Assembly (NCBI RefSeq): GCF_001425745.1
Contig: NZ_LMDF01000006.1
Coordinates: 568,036-632,035, forward strand
Origin: Caulobacter sp. Root343
Lineage (GTDB): Bacteria; Pseudomonadota; Alphaproteobacteria; Caulobacterales; Caulobacteraceae
Direction of reading: 5' to 3'
Length of the DNA stretch: 64,000 nt
Made by a program: the position numbers and the translations under genes. Positions 44,789-54,339 of the stretch are shown here, in pieces (positions within the stretch are counted from its first letter, which is position 1; the number at the start of each line of letters is the position of its first letter). The notes beneath the pieces were generated by a model. It did no database searches, was not told the DNA's origin, and saw only the letters and a list, made by a program, of their open reading frames with translations.

Positions 44789-47700
44789 GTCTCCGCCAGT
44801 CCGACCTTTGCCGACAGCGGCAGGCGGATCGCGCAACGCAGTCCCTCGGGCAGGAAGCGAAGGTCGACGCCGCCGCCCAGTTCGCGCGGCAGGCCTTGCT
44901 CCAGCAGGCGCGAGCCGAACCCCCGCCGCGAGGGCGGCGCGACCGCGGGACCGCCCGTCTCGCGCCAGTCGATGATGATCTCCCGCGTGTCGCCGTCCAA
45001 CGCCCAGGCCACCTCCACCCGACCGTCGGCCGTCGTCAGCGCGCCGTATTTGGTGGCGTTGGTGGCCAGCTCGTGGAACGCCATGTTGACCGTGACGGCG
45101 GCGTTGGGTCCCAACCGGACGGACGGGCCCGTCAAGACCATGCGCTCCTGCTCGCCGGCCGGAAGATGCACCTCCAGGGTGCGGCGGATCACGTCCATCA
45201 GGTCCGCGCCGCGCCAGGCGCTCGCCGTCAGCAGTTCGTGCGCGCGCGACAAGGCGTGGATCCGCGCCTGGAAAGTATCGGCGAAGGCCGTCGGATCGCG
45301 GGCGTATCTCAGCGTCTGGAGGGCGATCGACTGCACGCTGGCCAGGGTGTTCTTGGCCCGGTGGTCCACCTCGGCCAGCAGCAGGGTCTGACGCGCCTCG
45401 GCGGCCTTGCGCTCGGTGATGTCCAGGGTCACGCCGGCGATGTGGACCGCGCGGCCCTGGTCGTAGGTCGCGCGCCCTCGCGCCATCACCCAGCGGACGC
45501 CGTCGTCCGGGCTCTGGATCCGATACTCGACCTCGAGATCCTCGCCCGAGGCGATCGCATGCTGGATCTCGCGATCCCGGCGTTCACGGTCCTCCGGATG
45601 CACGCGCGCGACGACGTCGTCATAATGTTCGAACGGGTCGTCGGGGCGCAGCCCGAACAGGGCGCGGCAGTGGTCGGAGACGGTGATGCGGCGGGTGGCG
45701 ACGTCCATCTCCCAACTGCCCAGCCGCCCGGCTTCGAGCGCGAACTCCAGCTGCTGTTGGCTCTGACGCAGCGCCGCGCGGCCGCGTTCGGCGATCATCT
45801 CGGCCCGCAGGGCCTGCTCCCGGCGCGCGGCCTGGCGACGTTGGCGGGCCAGGCGCACCGCCCCGTCGACCCGGGCCCGCAGCTCGCGCGCGCTGAACGG
45901 CTTGACCAGATAATCGTCGGCCCCGGCGGCCAGGCCCTCGACCCGCGCCTCCTCGCCGGCCCGGGCCGACAGCAGGATGACCAGCAGCCCTTCCAGTCTG
46001 GTCTCGGCGCGCAGAGCCGCCAGCAGGCCGAAGCCGTCCAGCCCCGGCATCATCACGTCGCTCAGCACCAGGTCGGGCGGCGGACCGCGCAGCGCCGCCT
46101 CCAGGGCCGCGCGACCGTCGGACACGGCCTCGACCGCGTAGCCGCCGGCTTCGAGCAGCCGTTTGACGTAGGCGCGCATGTCGGCGTTGTCGTCGGCCAG
46201 CACCACGCGGGGGCGGCCTTCGACCAGGCCGCCGAAGTCTTCCGCCGCCTCCGGCACGTCTGACGGAACAGCGTCCTCGGCATCGGGCAGCCATCGCATC
46301 GCCTCGGCGACGAAGGCTTCGGCGTGGACGCTGGCGTCGCTCAGGGTCTCGCGGTTCGAGACCTGGTCGCGCGGCAGATGCGCCGCGCCCAGCGGCAGGC
46401 TGACCGTGAAGGCGCTGCCTTCGCCGAGCTGGCTGCGCACCGACACCGCGCCGCCATGCAGCTTGGCCAGCTCCTCGACCAGGGCCAGGCCGATACCGCT
46501 GCCCTCGTGGGTGCGTCCGCCCTGACCCTCGATCCGGTGGAAGCGCTCGAACACGCGCGGCAGTTCGGCGTCGGCGATGCCCACGCCAGTGTCCTCGACA
46601 ATCAGCTCGACCCGCCCGTCCACGCGATGCAGGCGAACCGCGATCCCGCCCTCCAGCGTGAACTTGAAGGCGTTGGAGAGCAGGTTGAGGACGATCTTCT
46701 CCCACATCTCGCGATCGACATTGACCGGCTCCGGCAACGGCGGGCAATCGACGACCAGGGCCAGGCCCGCGCGCTCGCAGGCCGAGCGGAAGTTGCTGGC
46801 CAACTCGGCGGTCAGGCCCGCCAGGTCCGTGGGCTGGAAGGCGGCGCGGGATCGGCCGGCCTCCACGCGCGAGAAGTCCAGCAGCGAATTGACCAGCTTG
46901 AGCAGGCGCAGGGCGTTGCGGTGGGCCACGGCCAAGCGCTCGCGCTGGGCCGGGGGCAGGTCGTCGCCCGCCTCGAGCGCATCCTGGATGGGCCCCAGCA
47001 TCAGGGTCAGCGGCGTGCGGAACTCATGGCTGACGTTCGAGAAGAACGCGGTCTTGGCCTGATCGAGGGCGGCCAGCATCTCGGCGCGCTGGCGGGCTTC
47101 CTCGTAGCCGCGGGCGCTGGCTAGTCCCGCGCCCAGGGCCGAGGCCAGCAGGCCGAGGAAGCCCCGATAGGCCTCGTCCAGCGGCAGGCGGGCGCTGGCG
47201 CCGACCATCAGCAGGGCCTGCGGCCGCGCCATGTCGGGCGCGGGGATAGGGAAGGCCAGGGCGACGCTCGGAGATTCTTCGTACGGGCCGCGCGCGGCGC
47301 CGTGTCCGGGTTGCGGCAAGGCGACTTCGATCGGCTCGCGCGCCATGGCCAGGGCCTCGACGGGCCAGGGCGCGGCGGCGTCTTCCGGCAGAACCGCCGG
47401 CGCGATGGGGTCGTCGGGCGCGACACCGGCGGACCCCGCCAGACGATAGGAGCCGTCCCGGGCGTCCAGCGCGTAGAGCAGGACGAACGGCAGGTCGAAG
47501 GCGTGCTCGGCGATGATCGCCAGGATGTTGTCGAACACCTGCCGGGTGGTGCGCGCCTCGGCCAGGCGGGCGTTCAGGTCGCGCAACAGCCGCGCGCGGC
47601 GCTCGGCCAGCATGCTGGCGGTGGTCTCGGTGACCGGGTGGAACAGCCCGCCGATCCCGCCGCTCTCGTCGCGGATCGGGCTGAGCGAGAAGGTGAAGAA

Positions 47701-48102
47701 GGTCTCCTCCAGATAGCCGTTGCGGAACAGGAACATCCGCTGGTTCTCGAGGAACGAGGTCTCGCCGGCCAGGGCGCGGTGGAACGGTTCGCCGATCGCC
47801 GGCCAGGCCGAGGCCCAGGTCACGGTATAGGGCTCGCCCAGCGCCTGCGGGTGGGCCGCGCCGCAGACCACGCGATAGCCGTCGTTGTAGATCTGGCAGT
47901 GCTCGGGACCCCAGATGATGTTGATCGGGAAGTTCGAGGCCAGGCAAAGGCTGACGGTGGTGCGCAGGCTTTGCGGCCAGGCGTCGATCGGGCCCAGCGG
48001 GGTCGTCGACCAGTCGGTCTCGCCGATCAGCCGCGCCATCTCGCCGCCCCCGGAGAGGAAGGCGGAGTCGCCCGCGACCCTGACGCCGTTACGACTGTTC
48101 AT
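44785..48102 (-). CDS. large hybrid sensor kinase with HisKA and HWE kinase modules
   Basis: A 1105-residue cytoplasmic protein with no membrane segment. Order: a PAS-like N-terminal sensor (about 20-170), a GAF-like region (~170-330), HisKA (FFSNVSHEFRTPLTLMLG, His359), HATPase (NLLSNAFKF, DTGVGIAD, EGSGIGLALV), a receiver (DDNADMRAY, Asp682 in SDVMMPGLDG), a PAS fold (LGSWEMDVATRRIT to LDITERKA, ~785-900), and a C-terminal HWE-type kinase (EVDHRAKNTLASVQSIALQT, His914; MAFHELATNATKYGAL; RRGFGSRLLEQGLPRELGGG). The HWE class includes blue-light and general stress kinases. Two kinase engines with a receiver between them are unusual. The signal is unknown. Confidence 0.9.
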   Translation of the reverse strand: MNSRNGVRVAGDSAFLSGGGEMARLIGETDWSTTPLGPIDAWPQSLRTTVSLCLASNFPINIIWGPEHCQIYNDGYRVVCGAAHPQALGEPYTVTWASAWPAIGEPFHRALAGETSFLENQRMFLFRNGYLEETFFTFSLSPIRDESGGIGGLFHPVTETTASMLAERRARLLRDLNARLAEARTTRQVFDNILAIIAEHAFDLPFVLLYALDARDGSYRLAGSAGVAPDDPIAPAVLPEDAAAPWPVEALAMAREPIEVALPQPGHGAARGPYEESPSVALAFPIPAPDMARPQALLMVGASARLPLDEAYRGFLGLLASALGAGLASARGYEEARQRAEMLAALDQAKTAFFSNVSHEFRTPLTLMLGPIQDALEAGDDLPPAQRERLAVAHRNALRLLKLVNSLLDFSRVEAGRSRAAFQPTDLAGLTAELASNFRSACERAGLALVVDCPPLPEPVNVDREMWEKIVLNLLSNAFKFTLEGGIAVRLHRVDGRVELIVEDTGVGIADAELPRVFERFHRIEGQGGRTHEGSGIGLALVEELAKLHGGAVSVRSQLGEGSAFTVSLPLGAAHLPRDQVSNRETLSDASVHAEAFVAEAMRWLPDAEDAVPSDVPEAAEDFGGLVEGRPRVVLADDNADMRAYVKRLLEAGGYAVEAVSDGRAALEAALRGPPPDLVLSDVMMPGLDGFGLLAALRAETRLEGLLVILLSARAGEEARVEGLAAGADDYLVKPFSARELRARVDGAVRLARQRRQAARREQALRAEMIAERGRAALRQSQQQLEFALEAGRLGSWEMDVATRRITVSDHCRALFGLRPDDPFEHYDDVVARVHPEDRERRDREIQHAIASGEDLEVEYRIQSPDDGVRWVMARGRATYDQGRAVHIAGVTLDITERKAAEARQTLLLAEVDHRAKNTLASVQSIALQTLRYARDPTAFADTFQARIHALSRAHELLTASAWRGADLMDVIRRTLEVHLPAGEQERMVLTGPSVRLGPNAAVTVNMAFHELATNATKYGALTTADGRVEVAWALDGDTREIIIDWRETGGPAVAPPSRRGFGSRLLEQGLPRELGGGVDLRFLPEGLRCAIRLPLSAKVGLAET

Positions 48103-48466
48103 ACCCTGGTCCGAGACCGGCCACGCCGCCGGAGGAGATGCTCGTGGCGACGGCCGATCCCGAAACCGTATCGACCGGTTTGGGGGCGGGCAACGCCGAT
48201 GGCGAGCCCGGCTTCGACTGCGCGCGGAGCGGGAGCTGTCGAAAAGCGATCGCCATCGCCGCCGGCCAAGGCTTTTCGGACGCTAGCGCCTTCGTAGCCT
48301 GCGACGACGCGCCGCAGGGGCGGAGGCCTTCGATGTCGACGCGGGCATGGGCGGGACTAGCGCTCGCAATGACCAAAGTCTTTTGTCGTACCGGTTGCGA
48401 CGCTTTCGCGCATTGGCCCATAGTGTGACTCCGGCGACTGTGCTTCCGTCGGAGGAGATCGATCGC
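48103..48466. other. 364-bp divergent intergenic region, no gene supported
   Basis: The gap separates the divergent kinase and glucokinase-like genes and holds both promoters. A frame at 48138-48428 is preceded by GGAGGAG but has no family resemblance. The far end shows moderately lower GC. I saw no clear operator or terminator. Confidence 0.4.
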
Positions 48467-49429
48467 ATGACTTTGCCGCATGATCCGGTCCCACGTGTAC
48501 TGTTGGCGGACGTGGACGGCCGCGACGCCAGGATCGTGCTCGCCGAGCGCGGATCTCCGCCGACCGAGATCACGACCGTCGCGTGCGCGAGCCAAGACCA
48601 ATTGATCGCCATCCTGGCGGCGACCCGCACCGCGTTTGGCGGCCAGGTTCTTGGCGCCGCCATCGCCGCGCCTGGCCCCAGCCTCGACGGCGTCATCCAG
48701 CTGACCCATTCGTCGATGCGCCTGGAGGCGGCGGTTCTCTCCGAGCGGCTCGGCCTGGATCGCCTGCACCTGGTCAACAATTTCACCGCCAGGGCCTTGG
48801 CGGTGCCGCTGCTGGGGCCCGACGCCATGGAGCAGATCGGGGGCGGCTTTCCGCATCGGGACGCGCCCGCCGGCGCGATCGGGCCGTCCGCGACGGGTCT
48901 GGGCATGTCGATCCTCAATCCCGACGGCTTCGTCGGCTGGATGGCCGCCGCCGCCGAAGGCGGGCACGCTGACCTGGCCGCCTCGAACGACCGCGAGGCC
49001 GACGTGATCCGTGTGCTGCGCGAACGGCATGGCCACGTCTCGGCCGAATGCGTCCTGTCGGGCGAGGGCGTGCTGGACGTGGCGCTGGCTCTATCGACCC
49101 TGGCCGGGAAGCCCGAGCGTCCTGAAAATCTGGAAGTGCTGCTGGCGGCCGCCCGGAGCGGCGACCCGCTCGCGCGCGAGGTCTTCGCCCTGGTCTCGGG
49201 ATGGCTGGGCGCGGTGTCGGGGAACCTAGTCCTGACCGCCGGCGCGCGCAGCGGCGTCTACATCATCAGCGCGACGGTGCTGTCCTGGGGCGAGATGCTG
49301 GACCGCGCCATCGTCCGCGAGCGCTTCGAGGCCAAGGGGCGGATGGCCGCCTATCTGCGCGACGTGCCGTTCTATCTGGTCAATGAGCCGAACTGCGGCC
49401 TGCTGGGCCTGTCGGCGCTGTTCAACTAG
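48467..49429 (+). CDS. glucokinase family protein with altered phosphate-binding motif
   Basis: A 320-residue protein of the glucokinase (Glk, PF02685-type) fold, with GGAGGAG nine bases before the ATG. Recognisable parts are the sugar-binding VNNFTARALAVPLLG, the GPSATGLGMSILNPDG adenosine region and the C-terminal FYLVNEPNCGLLGLSALF. The phosphate-1 motif, usually D-x-G-G-T-N-x-R, reads ADVDGRDARI, so one of the conserved glycines and the Thr are replaced. The enzyme may be weak, use another substrate, or be regulatory. No sugar-pathway gene lies adjacent. Confidence 0.75.
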   Translation: MTLPHDPVPRVLLADVDGRDARIVLAERGSPPTEITTVACASQDQLIAILAATRTAFGGQVLGAAIAAPGPSLDGVIQLTHSSMRLEAAVLSERLGLDRLHLVNNFTARALAVPLLGPDAMEQIGGGFPHRDAPAGAIGPSATGLGMSILNPDGFVGWMAAAAEGGHADLAASNDREADVIRVLRERHGHVSAECVLSGEGVLDVALALSTLAGKPERPENLEVLLAAARSGDPLAREVFALVSGWLGAVSGNLVLTAGARSGVYIISATVLSWGEMLDRAIVRERFEAKGRMAAYLRDVPFYLVNEPNCGLLGLSALFN

Positions 49430-49434
49430 AGCGT

Positions 49435-49453
49435 GGCGGCCGAACCGGCCGCC
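49435..49453. terminator. bidirectional hairpin between convergent genes
   Basis: GGCGGCCG (49435-49442), loop AAC, CGGCCGCC (49446-49453): eight perfect G-C pairs filling the 24-bp gap between convergent stops. No T run follows on either strand. Confidence 0.45.
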
Positions 49454-50683
49454 TCACACCACGTCGACCCAGTTGCGATAAGGCAGGTTGAGCGCCGGGC
49501 AGGCGACTTCGCCGGTCGGGGCGTTCGACAGGGGAGCGATCATCGGGCCGCTGAGGAACGGGGCCTTCAGGCGGCGGCAGAGGTCCAGTTCCTTGAGGCT
49601 GTTGACCATCGCCACGCCCTGCCAGACCCGCTTGGCGCGATACATGGCCGGATCCTTCAGGAAGCGGGTGATCGTCGCCAGCCGGGCGCGTTCGTCCGCG
49701 CCTTCCAGCACCAGGGTGACGCTGTGGACGGCGCCGGCCGGCAGGCTCTCGATGCGGAAGCCCGGGTCCTTCACGTGCAGGTCGATCAGCGAGAAATAGG
49801 GATTGAGGAAATTACGGATCTGGCCGATCGCGCCGTACGACGGCTCGCGCGGCACGTCATAGACGCTGGCGGCCATGCGGGGGCGCAGGCCGCGCGGAAA
49901 CTTCTCGATATACGACCGGTAGCTCTCGCGCACCGACGGCTTGATCAGCGACGAGAAGCAGAACGGCAAGAAGATGTAGCCCGGCCGTTGCTGGCTCAGC
50001 TGTTCCAGAGCCGAGTCCAGACAGGCCTGGTCGCGGGCGACCACGTCGGCGTCTTCGATCGCGCCGAAGCCGACATCGTCCCAGGCCTTGCGCCAATCGA
50101 CGCCGCTGCCGACGAAACGCTCCTTGGTCAGATAATAGATGCCCCACCAACCGGTGTTCGGCGCCGCGACGTCCAGGAGTTCGTCGATGCCGCCCAGCGG
50201 CGGCTCCGGCTCGATCGCCGCCAGTTCCTCGGCCGGCGGCGCGCCTTCCAGCGGGCCGCCCGGAGGCGCGATGCTGGTGACGGAGTCCGGCGTGATCTTG
50301 CAGACCCGCCCGGAGAACTGGCCGTCGTCCTCGCCGGCCAGCAGCGCCTTGAGCACGTCGGCATGGGTGCTGGCGAACCGCATGACGTCCGTCTGGTCGC
50401 CTTCGAACATCAGCAGGGCGATGTCGCCCTCGCCCTTTTCGCCGAACATCTTGAAGTGCAGGTCCCGCGCCAGCTTCTGCAGCTCATGGGCGTCCAGCCG
50501 CGTCGCGCGGGGATCGGCCAGCACGAAGGAGTAGGGGGCGACGAGACCATAACGTCGCGGCCAGACCCACTCGGTCTCCAGATAGGCGCTAGCGACCTTG
50601 GCCACGAGCGTGGCCATGGTTTCGGAATCGGCGAACCGCAGATCCTCGCCGACGAAAATCTTCAGGCAGGCAATCGCTGTCAT
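49454..50683 (-). CDS. hypothetical protein, 409 aa
   Basis: A 409-residue soluble protein I do not recognise. It starts MTAIACLKIFVGEDLRFADS, has an acidic Pro-rich linker near residue 150 (APPGGPLEGAPPAEELAAIE) dividing two parts, and a compact C-terminus with RRLKAPFLSGPMIAPL, which resembles the tail of degenerate EAL domains. A single Cys-rich or catalytic motif is not visible. Codon use and GC are like the neighbours. The start at 50683 has no strong ribosome site. It could be a catalytically dead c-di-GMP domain protein, which would fit the PilZ gene next to it, but that is a guess. Confidence 0.6.
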   Translation of the reverse strand: MTAIACLKIFVGEDLRFADSETMATLVAKVASAYLETEWVWPRRYGLVAPYSFVLADPRATRLDAHELQKLARDLHFKMFGEKGEGDIALLMFEGDQTDVMRFASTHADVLKALLAGEDDGQFSGRVCKITPDSVTSIAPPGGPLEGAPPAEELAAIEPEPPLGGIDELLDVAAPNTGWWGIYYLTKERFVGSGVDWRKAWDDVGFGAIEDADVVARDQACLDSALEQLSQQRPGYIFLPFCFSSLIKPSVRESYRSYIEKFPRGLRPRMAASVYDVPREPSYGAIGQIRNFLNPYFSLIDLHVKDPGFRIESLPAGAVHSVTLVLEGADERARLATITRFLKDPAMYRAKRVWQGVAMVNSLKELDLCRRLKAPFLSGPMIAPLSNAPTGEVACPALNLPYRNWVDVV

Positions 50684-50794
50684 GCACCTAGGATGGCGGG
50701 TTTATTGTCTGAAATCCATTAGGAGTTGCGGTCCCGTTGTCGCGGCTAGACGTCGCAAGCAGGGCGAGGCCCGGTAGCGGTGCGCGCTAAGGCC

Positions 50795-51148
50795 CTACGA
50801 GGCCCAGCGGCGCGAGGGGCGGTCCTCGTCGCGACACAGGTCGTTGGCGGACCTGATGACGCGATAGCGTACGCCTTCCTGAATGAAGCGGACGCCGATC
50901 TCGGTCTCGCTCCGCCAGACGACGGCGACCCGGTGGCTGAAGCCGGTGGCCGGATCGACCAGGACGACGTAGCGCGGAAGCGTCGCGCCCTTGCCGACCA
51001 CGATCCGCGCGCCGCCCTCGGACACGTCGGCGAAGGCGCACTTTCGCGCGACGGCGCCGTCGCCGACATAGACAGGACTATGGTCTTGGTAGCGGGGATG
51101 GGCCCGACGGTCCGCGCCGTCCGCACTGGAATCGATGATCGACGTCAT
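50795..51148 (-). CDS. PilZ-domain c-di-GMP receptor
   Basis: A 117-residue single-domain PilZ protein. The c-di-GMP contacts are in place: RxxxR at residues 15-19 (RAHPR) and (D/N)xSxxG at 42-47 (DVSEGG). The remainder is a six-strand barrel core (HRVAVVWRSETEIGVRFI). It should bind cyclic di-GMP in the cytosol and pass the signal to an unknown partner. It lies upstream of the unknown 409-residue gene on the same strand, 111 bases away. Confidence 0.9.
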   Translation of the reverse strand: MTSIIDSSADGADRRAHPRYQDHSPVYVGDGAVARKCAFADVSEGGARIVVGKGATLPRYVVLVDPATGFSHRVAVVWRSETEIGVRFIQEGVRYRVIRSANDLCRDEDRPSRRWAS

Positions 51149-51263
51149 GATCCAAACGCTAGGACGCGGAGGGTTAATCGACGTTATCGTCCAGGTTGCG
51201 GCGTGTTGTCCCACGCGAGCCGCGCGTGGTCCAGTTTCCGCGAGCTCGGCGCTCGAGGAAGGT

Positions 51264-51287
51264 CGCGCTCCCCCGAAGGGGAGCGCG
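51264..51287 (-). terminator. candidate terminator of the receptor gene
   Basis: CGCGCTCCCC (51264-51273) pairs with GGGGAGCGCG (51278-51287) around a four-base loop, which on the minus strand is the stable TTCG tetraloop. It begins eight bases after the receptor stop. No strong T run follows. Confidence 0.5.
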
Positions 51288-51294
51288 GTAGGCG

Positions 51295-54200
51295 TTAGAA
51301 GCTCTTGCGGATGCTGGCGTAAACGTACCGCCCATAGGGTTGGTACATCGCGCCGAGATAGCCGTTCGACGACAGGGGCGGGGCCTCGTTCGTCAGGTTG
51401 CGCACGCCCAGCTTCAGGCGGGTGTTGGCCGCCCAGCCCTCGGTGAAGGCGTACTGGCCGTAGACGTTCGTCGTGATCTGGGAGTCGATGATCCACGGGG
51501 CGCCAAGCGAATCCAGCAGGGCCGTTTCGTCGACGTCCGACAGGTACTGGGTGAACACGCCGATCGACACCTGTTCGAGGCTCCAGGTCGCCGAGGCGGT
51601 CCACTTCCAGTCCGGCTTGCCGTTTTGACGGATGTAGCTGCCGCCGCCGTTGATCGTGGTGCCGGCGTTGATCGTGCCCGCGCCACGCGCCGCCAGCAGC
51701 GCCGCGATCTGCGGCGACGGCTGCTGGTAGAACTTGATCAGGTGGGCGCCGTTGATCGTGACGTCGAAGTCGCCGAACCGCGTGCCGTGCTTGCGCCACA
51801 TCACGGCGACGTCCACGCCGCGGGCTTCCTGCGGCAGGGTGTTGACGTACTGATCCTTGACGTAGAGCACCGTGCCCACCGGGGCCAGGCCGGTGCCGGC
51901 GAAGGCGGCGATGTCGTCGGCCGTCGGATTGGCGCGGACCACGTTGGCGTTCGACCCGCCGCCGACCCGCTGCAGATAGTCCTGGATCAGGGCGTTGCCC
52001 TCGCCGAACAGGCCGACGATGCCCTTCTGCTTCACACGCCAGTAGTCGGCGGTGAAGGTGAACGAACCGAAGTCGGACGGGATGAACTTCGGCTCGAACA
52101 CGAAGCCGAAGCCCATGGTTTCGGAATCTTCCGGCTTCAGGTCGGGGTTACCCGAGCGCTGCGCCTGGACGCTGAGCGTGCGGGTGCAGTTGCTGAAGCT
52201 GGTGATCCGCCCGGCGCGCAGGTCGGCCTCGCAGCGCACATAGTCGGTGCGGGTGTTGGCGCGGGTGACGACGGTGGCGTTGATCTGCTCCAGGTTCGGG
52301 GCCTTGAAGCCCTGGGCCCAGGAGCCGCGCACGCGGAAGCCGTCGACCAGGTCCCAGGCCACGGCGACCTTGGGCTTGGCGACCGAACCGACGTCGCTGT
52401 ACTTCTCGGCGCGGCCGGCCAGCTGGACCTCGACGCTGCGGACCAGCGGGATGTCCATCTCCGGCGAGATCACCGGCACGGCGAACTCGATATAGGCCGA
52501 GCTGACCTTGCGCGAGCCCTTGGTGTCGGGCGACGGGCTGGTGCCGATCAGGTCGCTGCCATAGACGAGGCCAGTGACCGCGTTGGTGTAGGTGATCGTG
52601 CCGTCGACGTGCGCGTCGCGGTCGTCGTGCTGGGTCTCACGGCGCCATTCGACACCGGCGGCCACGCCGACGTCGCCGCCGGGCAGTTGGAACAGGTCGG
52701 CCTTCGAAACCCGGAAGTCCCACGAGGCCAGCGAGCTGGTGCTTTCGCGGATGGACTTGATGCGGATCGCGTCGATCGCCGCCTGGCTGCTGGGCGTGGC
52801 GTCGCCAACGCTGGGATTGGCGACCGTGCCGCCGTTGAACGGGTTGTAGGCGTCGGGCGTGGACAGGGCGAGCTGCTTCTGCAGCGCCGTGGCGCTGATG
52901 CCGTCCGAGACGTCCTTGACCTTGGCTTGCGAGTACAGCAGCGCCGACTCCCACTTCCAGCCCAGGGCCTGGCCGCGCAGGCCGGCCAGGAAGCGGGTCT
53001 GGTCGTTGGTGACGTCGACCCGCTGCTTGCCCACATCGGCGAAGTCGTAGCTGGTCAGGGTCACGGCGAGACCGCCAGCGGGAGCGTTGATCCCCGCCAG
53101 GCGGTTCGGATTGGCCGCGCCGTTGGCGAAGGTGACCGGACCGAAGGGGTTCCAATAGTTGGAGGTGGGCGCGGTCAGCACCTGGGCCGAGGTGGTCGTC
53201 ACCGGGGCTTGGAAGGACCGCGTCTTGGCGTGATAGACGCCGACCTCGCCAAAGGCGGTGATGGAGTCGGTGACTTCGTAGTTGCCGCTGACGAAGACGT
53301 TGAGGCGCTTCAGCGCCGGCATGACCGTCAGGTCGCTGGCGGCGGCGTCGTAGCGCAGGTTCCGATCCTCGCCCGAGGTGGCCAGCGCGCCGTCATCGAT
53401 GCTGATGCCCGCGCCGACGGTCGCCAGGCTGCCCGGGTTGCTGGTCGGCTGGACGTGGAAGGCGCCGGCCGAGCTGGTGATCAGGGTCGTGCCGACCCGC
53501 ACCGCCGAGGCGGCCGTGAAGCTGCCCCACGGGGTCGTTGTAATGCGGCCGTCCAGCGTCGCGGCGCTGTCGAACCGCGTGCCGCTGAACAGGACGCGCT
53601 TGTCGGCCGAGGCGGTGTAGGTCTGGTCCAGCGACCGCAGGGCGGTGCGCTTGTCGTAGCCGACATAGGCGGTCACGTTGCCGCGTTCGAAGTTGTGGCC
53701 GAACAGGCCGTTGAACTCGTATTCCTTGAGGTTCGTGCCCTTGGCGGCGCCGTACTGGGCCTCGACGTCCACGCCGTCGAAATTGTCCTTCATCACGGTG
53801 TTGACCACGCCGGCCACGGCGTCGGTGCCGTAGATGGCCGCCGCGCCGTCGCGCAGCACTTCCAGGCGCTTCAGGCCCGAGGTCGGGATGGCGTTGGTGT
53901 TGTAGGTGAGGGTCGGCACCAGGCTGGTGCCGTCGGCCTGGCTGGTCGGGTGGGCGACCACGCGGCGGCCGTTCAGCAGCACCAGGGTGTTGCCCGAACC
54001 GAGGTTGCGCAGGTTCACCGAGCCGATGTCGCCGCGGGCCGAGTTGCTGCTGCCCGGCAGATAGCTCGAGTTGTAGTTCACGTCGCCCATCTGCGGGATG
54101 GCGCGGAACAGGTCGTCGCCCGAGCTGGCGGCCACGGCGTCCAGCTGCTTGGCGTCGACGACGGTGACGGGCAGGGCGGCGGTGGCCTTGGCGCCTTCGA

Positions 54201-54339
54201 TCCGCGAACCGACGACGACGATTTCCTCGACGGTGCTGTCCGGGGCGCTGGCGGTCTGGGCGACGGCCTGGCCGCCCCAGGCCGCGCAAAGCGCTGAAGT
54301 CGCAAACATAGTCGCGCGAAGCGCTCTGGAATTAGTCAT
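51295..54339 (-). CDS. TonB-dependent receptor, large CirA/BtuB-type family
   Basis: A 1014-residue outer-membrane receptor with a signal peptide (LRATMFATSALCAAWGGQAVAQ), a TonB box-like EEIVVVGSRI, a plug with SRIEGAKATAALPVTVVDA, NLRNLGSGNTLVLLNGRRVV and LEVLRDGAAAIYGTDAVAGVV, and a large barrel ending GRYVYASIRKSF. It lacks an STN domain. Such receptors in Caulobacter import plant or peptide-derived nutrients. The amidohydrolase gene lies 140 bases upstream on the same strand and may share its substrate. The leader is unusually AT-rich. Confidence 0.9.
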   Translation of the reverse strand: MTNSRALRATMFATSALCAAWGGQAVAQTASAPDSTVEEIVVVGSRIEGAKATAALPVTVVDAKQLDAVAASSGDDLFRAIPQMGDVNYNSSYLPGSSNSARGDIGSVNLRNLGSGNTLVLLNGRRVVAHPTSQADGTSLVPTLTYNTNAIPTSGLKRLEVLRDGAAAIYGTDAVAGVVNTVMKDNFDGVDVEAQYGAAKGTNLKEYEFNGLFGHNFERGNVTAYVGYDKRTALRSLDQTYTASADKRVLFSGTRFDSAATLDGRITTTPWGSFTAASAVRVGTTLITSSAGAFHVQPTSNPGSLATVGAGISIDDGALATSGEDRNLRYDAAASDLTVMPALKRLNVFVSGNYEVTDSITAFGEVGVYHAKTRSFQAPVTTTSAQVLTAPTSNYWNPFGPVTFANGAANPNRLAGINAPAGGLAVTLTSYDFADVGKQRVDVTNDQTRFLAGLRGQALGWKWESALLYSQAKVKDVSDGISATALQKQLALSTPDAYNPFNGGTVANPSVGDATPSSQAAIDAIRIKSIRESTSSLASWDFRVSKADLFQLPGGDVGVAAGVEWRRETQHDDRDAHVDGTITYTNAVTGLVYGSDLIGTSPSPDTKGSRKVSSAYIEFAVPVISPEMDIPLVRSVEVQLAGRAEKYSDVGSVAKPKVAVAWDLVDGFRVRGSWAQGFKAPNLEQINATVVTRANTRTDYVRCEADLRAGRITSFSNCTRTLSVQAQRSGNPDLKPEDSETMGFGFVFEPKFIPSDFGSFTFTADYWRVKQKGIVGLFGEGNALIQDYLQRVGGGSNANVVRANPTADDIAAFAGTGLAPVGTVLYVKDQYVNTLPQEARGVDVAVMWRKHGTRFGDFDVTINGAHLIKFYQQPSPQIAALLAARGAGTINAGTTINGGGSYIRQNGKPDWKWTASATWSLEQVSIGVFTQYLSDVDETALLDSLGAPWIIDSQITTNVYGQYAFTEGWAANTRLKLGVRNLTNEAPPLSSNGYLGAMYQPYGRYVYASIRKSF

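Noticed and set aside
48138-48428. 96-codon frame after GGAGGAG in the kinase/glucokinase gap
   Set aside because: Amino-acid make-up is not convincing, it ends in the promoter of the next gene and no family is recognised. Left as unsupported.
51340-54297. 985-codon plus-strand frame opposite the TonB receptor
   Set aside because: Same effect: low-complexity Gly/Ala/Val/Arg sequence with no family signature, opposite a clear receptor.
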